A stretch of DNA of 22,275 nt from a virus: positions 1-22,275 of IMG/VR virus record IMGVR_UViG_3300036827_000054. One strand, 5' to 3'. This document shows, in pieces, positions 21,025 to 22,275 of this stretch. A program made the translations under genes and the position numbers. How positions within the stretch are numbered: position 1 is the stretch's first letter; each line of letters opens with the position of its first letter. Under the pieces are notes generated by a model. It did not search any database and was not told where the DNA came from. It worked only from the letters and a program-made list of their open reading frames with translations.

Positions 21025-21481
21025 GTTGCGCCGCGGCACAGATGACCTGGACTAGCTTGCACGTCTCGGCGTGACCGGCGAGGGCTTCTTCTTCGGTGCT
21101 GTAGCGCCACTGCTCCAGGTCCAGGTCACCACCGAAGATCATGGTCTCAAAGATCTTGATGGGGCCGTCCGGCATCCAGTTGTGGTTGAAGCCCAGCCAT
21201 ACCGTGGACACCTCCACCGGCTGGTCGCCCATGATGAACACGTCCTTGGCGACGACCGCATAGTCACGATCACCCTTTAGCTCCGCGGCCACCACCATGG
21301 GAATGGGCTTGCCCGTCTTGTCGTAGTGCCGACCACCAAACTCCTCCCCAAAGCCATGGAGATCGAGTTCCGCCCAAGTGTGGGGGCCGTCCTCGATGTG
21401 CTGGGTCTGATGGACCCGCCACCAGCCCCGCTCTCCGCGGTCCTCCCAGCGCCAGGGACCGGGCAGGTTACTCAGGGGCAT
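21011..21481 (-). CDS. conserved phage protein (STVWLGFNHN type)
   Basis: The ATG at 21481 overlaps the previous minus-strand stop by 14 bases, the same overlap length as the next junction; the longer frame from 21520 is less likely. This 156-residue protein contains WRWEDRGERG, then KDVFIMGDQPVEVSTVWLGF, then IKIFETMIFGGDLDLE and RYSTEEEALAGH. The last blocks are familiar from a family in phages and bacteria (VSTVWLGxxHN...FETMxFGG...RYxTxEEAxAGH) of unknown function. The recognition is from memory. Confidence 0.8.
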   Translation of the reverse strand: MPLSNLPGPWRWEDRGERGWWRVHQTQHIEDGPHTWAELDLHGFGEEFGGRHYDKTGKPIPMVVAAELKGDRDYAVVAKDVFIMGDQPVEVSTVWLGFNHNWMPDGPIKIFETMIFGGDLDLEQWRYSTEEEALAGHAETCKLVQVICAAAQHETE

Positions 21482-21794
21482 CGCCTTCGACCTCGATCTT
21501 GACGAAGGGGATGCCGTCACGCTCCAGTTCGGCTTCCAACCACTCCGGCATGGTCATCCGGCGCTGCTGGGCCTCCTGGATGGAGGAGAGCATGGTCATC
21601 CGGCCCTCCAGCCAGCCGCAGCGAAAGCCGCGCCGGAACACCTTGCTCCAGAAAAAGGGCTGGGCTGCCATGCACAAGCCAAAGATGGCGAAGGCCGCAG
21701 CGAAGATGTAAAGCCCGAGTCCCATCAAGGCTCCGGCCAGGCCAAACCAGAGGGCGACAATCGCGATGTTGGCGACAGGCCACCACCTGCTCAT
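21468..21794 (-). CDS. membrane protein with two hydrophobic segments
   Basis: The start chosen is ATG 21794. An upstream in-frame GTG at 21872 would make an N-terminus that is only the antisense of a plus-strand membrane gene. The 108 residues contain two hydrophobic segments (NIAIVALWFGLAGALMGLGL and YIFAAAFAIFGLCMAAQ), then RRGFRCGWLEGRMTMLSSIQEAQQ and a cytoplasmic-looking acidic tail. The sequence fits a small inner-membrane phage protein. No family assigned. Confidence 0.72.
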   Translation of the reverse strand: MSRWWPVANIAIVALWFGLAGALMGLGLYIFAAAFAIFGLCMAAQPFFWSKVFRRGFRCGWLEGRMTMLSSIQEAQQRRMTMPEWLEAELERDGIPFVKIEVEGDAPE

Positions 21795-21809
21795 GGGTAG
21801 AACCCAGGC

Positions 21810-21977
21810 ATGCTTGGAATCGTGCTGATCATTGTCGGCATTGTCCTGCTGTTCCTTGTATTTCCGCTGCACGTTCTGCTGGGCGTCCTAGCGATAATCC
21901 TGGGAATCGCGGACCTCTTTTGGGCCGGTCGGACCTGGGGAGGTGGTTACGGCGGTCCCCGTCGCTACTGGTATTAG
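21810..21977 (+). CDS. 55-residue small hydrophobic protein
   Basis: The ATG at 21810 and TAG at 21975-21977 give 55 residues. It starts MLGIVLIIVGIVLLFLVF, continues HVLLGVLAIILGIADLFW and ends RTWGGGYGGPRRYWY. Two helices with a Gly/Arg/Tyr tail resemble small hydrophobic proteins common in Actinobacteria, and the reading is far better than chance. It is on the opposite strand to its neighbours. Its TAG interlocks with the TAA of the minus gene at 21974, and its start is 15 bases from the start of the membrane gene on the minus strand. No strong ribosome site is seen. Confidence 0.62.
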   Translation: MLGIVLIIVGIVLLFLVFPLHVLLGVLAIILGIADLFWAGRTWGGGYGGPRRYWY

Positions 21978-22275
21978 CGCATTAGAGCGCGGACTGTTTC
22001 GCGTATTACCAGAGGCTTGTCAGCAGGCCCCTTCTGGTATGCCTCGATGAGTTTGGGGGCATGCTCTCCCTTGGAGGGATACCACTGGTTGCGCCAGTGC
22101 CGTCCCACCAACCAACGGTGGCTCCATTCCACAGGGCCACCCTCGCCGGACGAGGTGCGGGTAGTCGGCTCCCTCAAACGGATTACCCGCACCTCGTCCA
22201 GCTTGCGACCCTCGCGCTGCGCCTGACGCATGGCGGCGCGGCCCCCCGGTCGCTCGACGGTCTCCACCACGATGC
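21974..22275 (-). CDS. C-terminal part of a basic phage/actinobacterial protein (partial)
   Basis: The stop TAA is at 21974-21976. The frame stays open to the window edge, so the N-terminus is missing; a GTG at 22270 is unlikely to be the true start. The visible about 100 residues have an Arg-rich stretch (RPGGRAAMRQAQREGRK), VRVIRLREP, then HRWLVGRHWRNQWYPSKGEH and a C-terminal KGPADKPLVIRETVRALM. The WRxQWYPSxGxHxP....KGPxxxPL pattern is recalled from proteins of Actinobacteria and their phages, usually at the C-terminus of a longer DNA-binding-type protein. Exact function unknown. Confidence 0.7.
   Translation of the reverse strand, partial: IVVETVERPGGRAAMRQAQREGRKLDEVRVIRLREPTTRTSSGEGGPVEWSHRWLVGRHWRNQWYPSKGEHAPKLIEAYQKGPADKPLVIRETVRALMR

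Noticed and set aside
21795-21872. N-terminal extension of the minus-strand membrane gene to the GTG at 21872
   Set aside because: The added residues are the antisense of the plus-strand hydrophobic gene and are unlike the rest of the protein. The ATG at 21794 starts just before the first hydrophobic segment.

Overview
The window looks like part of a double-stranded DNA tailed phage of a high-GC actinobacterium. It is GC-rich throughout. Genes are packed with stop-start overlaps (ATGA, GTGA, TGATG). The content is viral: a family A DNA polymerase, RecA, phage nucleases, DUF3310 and a baseplate/tail-fibre set. The actinobacterial host is inferred from a WhiB-type protein at 4204-4695 and from small proteins resembling actinobacterial families (a DUF7218-like protein, a small hydrophobic protein, an excisionase-type HTH). 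GpW/gp25, baseplate J and tail protein I together indicate a contractile-type or otherwise complex baseplate. No integrase, tRNA, rRNA, CRISPR array or insertion sequence is visible.

Layout on the plus strand. 1-7424 is replication and recombination: the C-terminal end of DNA polymerase I, a run of small zinc-ribbon or lysine-rich proteins, RecA, a PD-(D/E)XK Holliday-junction-resolvase-like nuclease, WhiB, a Cas4/RecB-like Fe-S nuclease, a helical protein, three tiny proteins (two clearly Cys-rich), DUF3310 and a RuvC-like nuclease. 7446-9332 holds four genes I do not recognise. 9329-17775 is an unbroken baseplate and fibre operon: two paralogous receptor-binding-type proteins flanking a 51-residue acidic protein, GpW/gp25, baseplate J, two paralogous His-rich fibre proteins, and an 886-residue tail protein I with a long beta-rich extension. 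A small membrane protein follows. The only real gap (18087-18296) holds a strong nested hairpin. It is followed by an acidic SAP/Rho-N-like protein and a small HTH protein.

19482-22275 is a minus-strand block convergent with the plus operon. It contains conserved phage-type proteins of unknown role, a DnaJ-like zinc-finger miniprotein, a two-helix membrane protein and, at the window end, the C-terminal part of a further protein. One tiny hydrophobic gene on the plus strand (21810-21977) sits inside this block.

Functionally, the left half encodes a nearly self-sufficient replication and recombination set: polymerase, strand-exchange protein, end-processing nuclease and two unrelated junction-type nucleases. 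The centre builds the baseplate and host-recognition fibres. The most unusual part is 4.2-6.8 kb. There, several recognisable domains end without a stop codon and their frames run on into the next gene. This gives a nested WhiB gene with atypical cysteine spacing and a zinc-finger-like frame ahead of RuvC.
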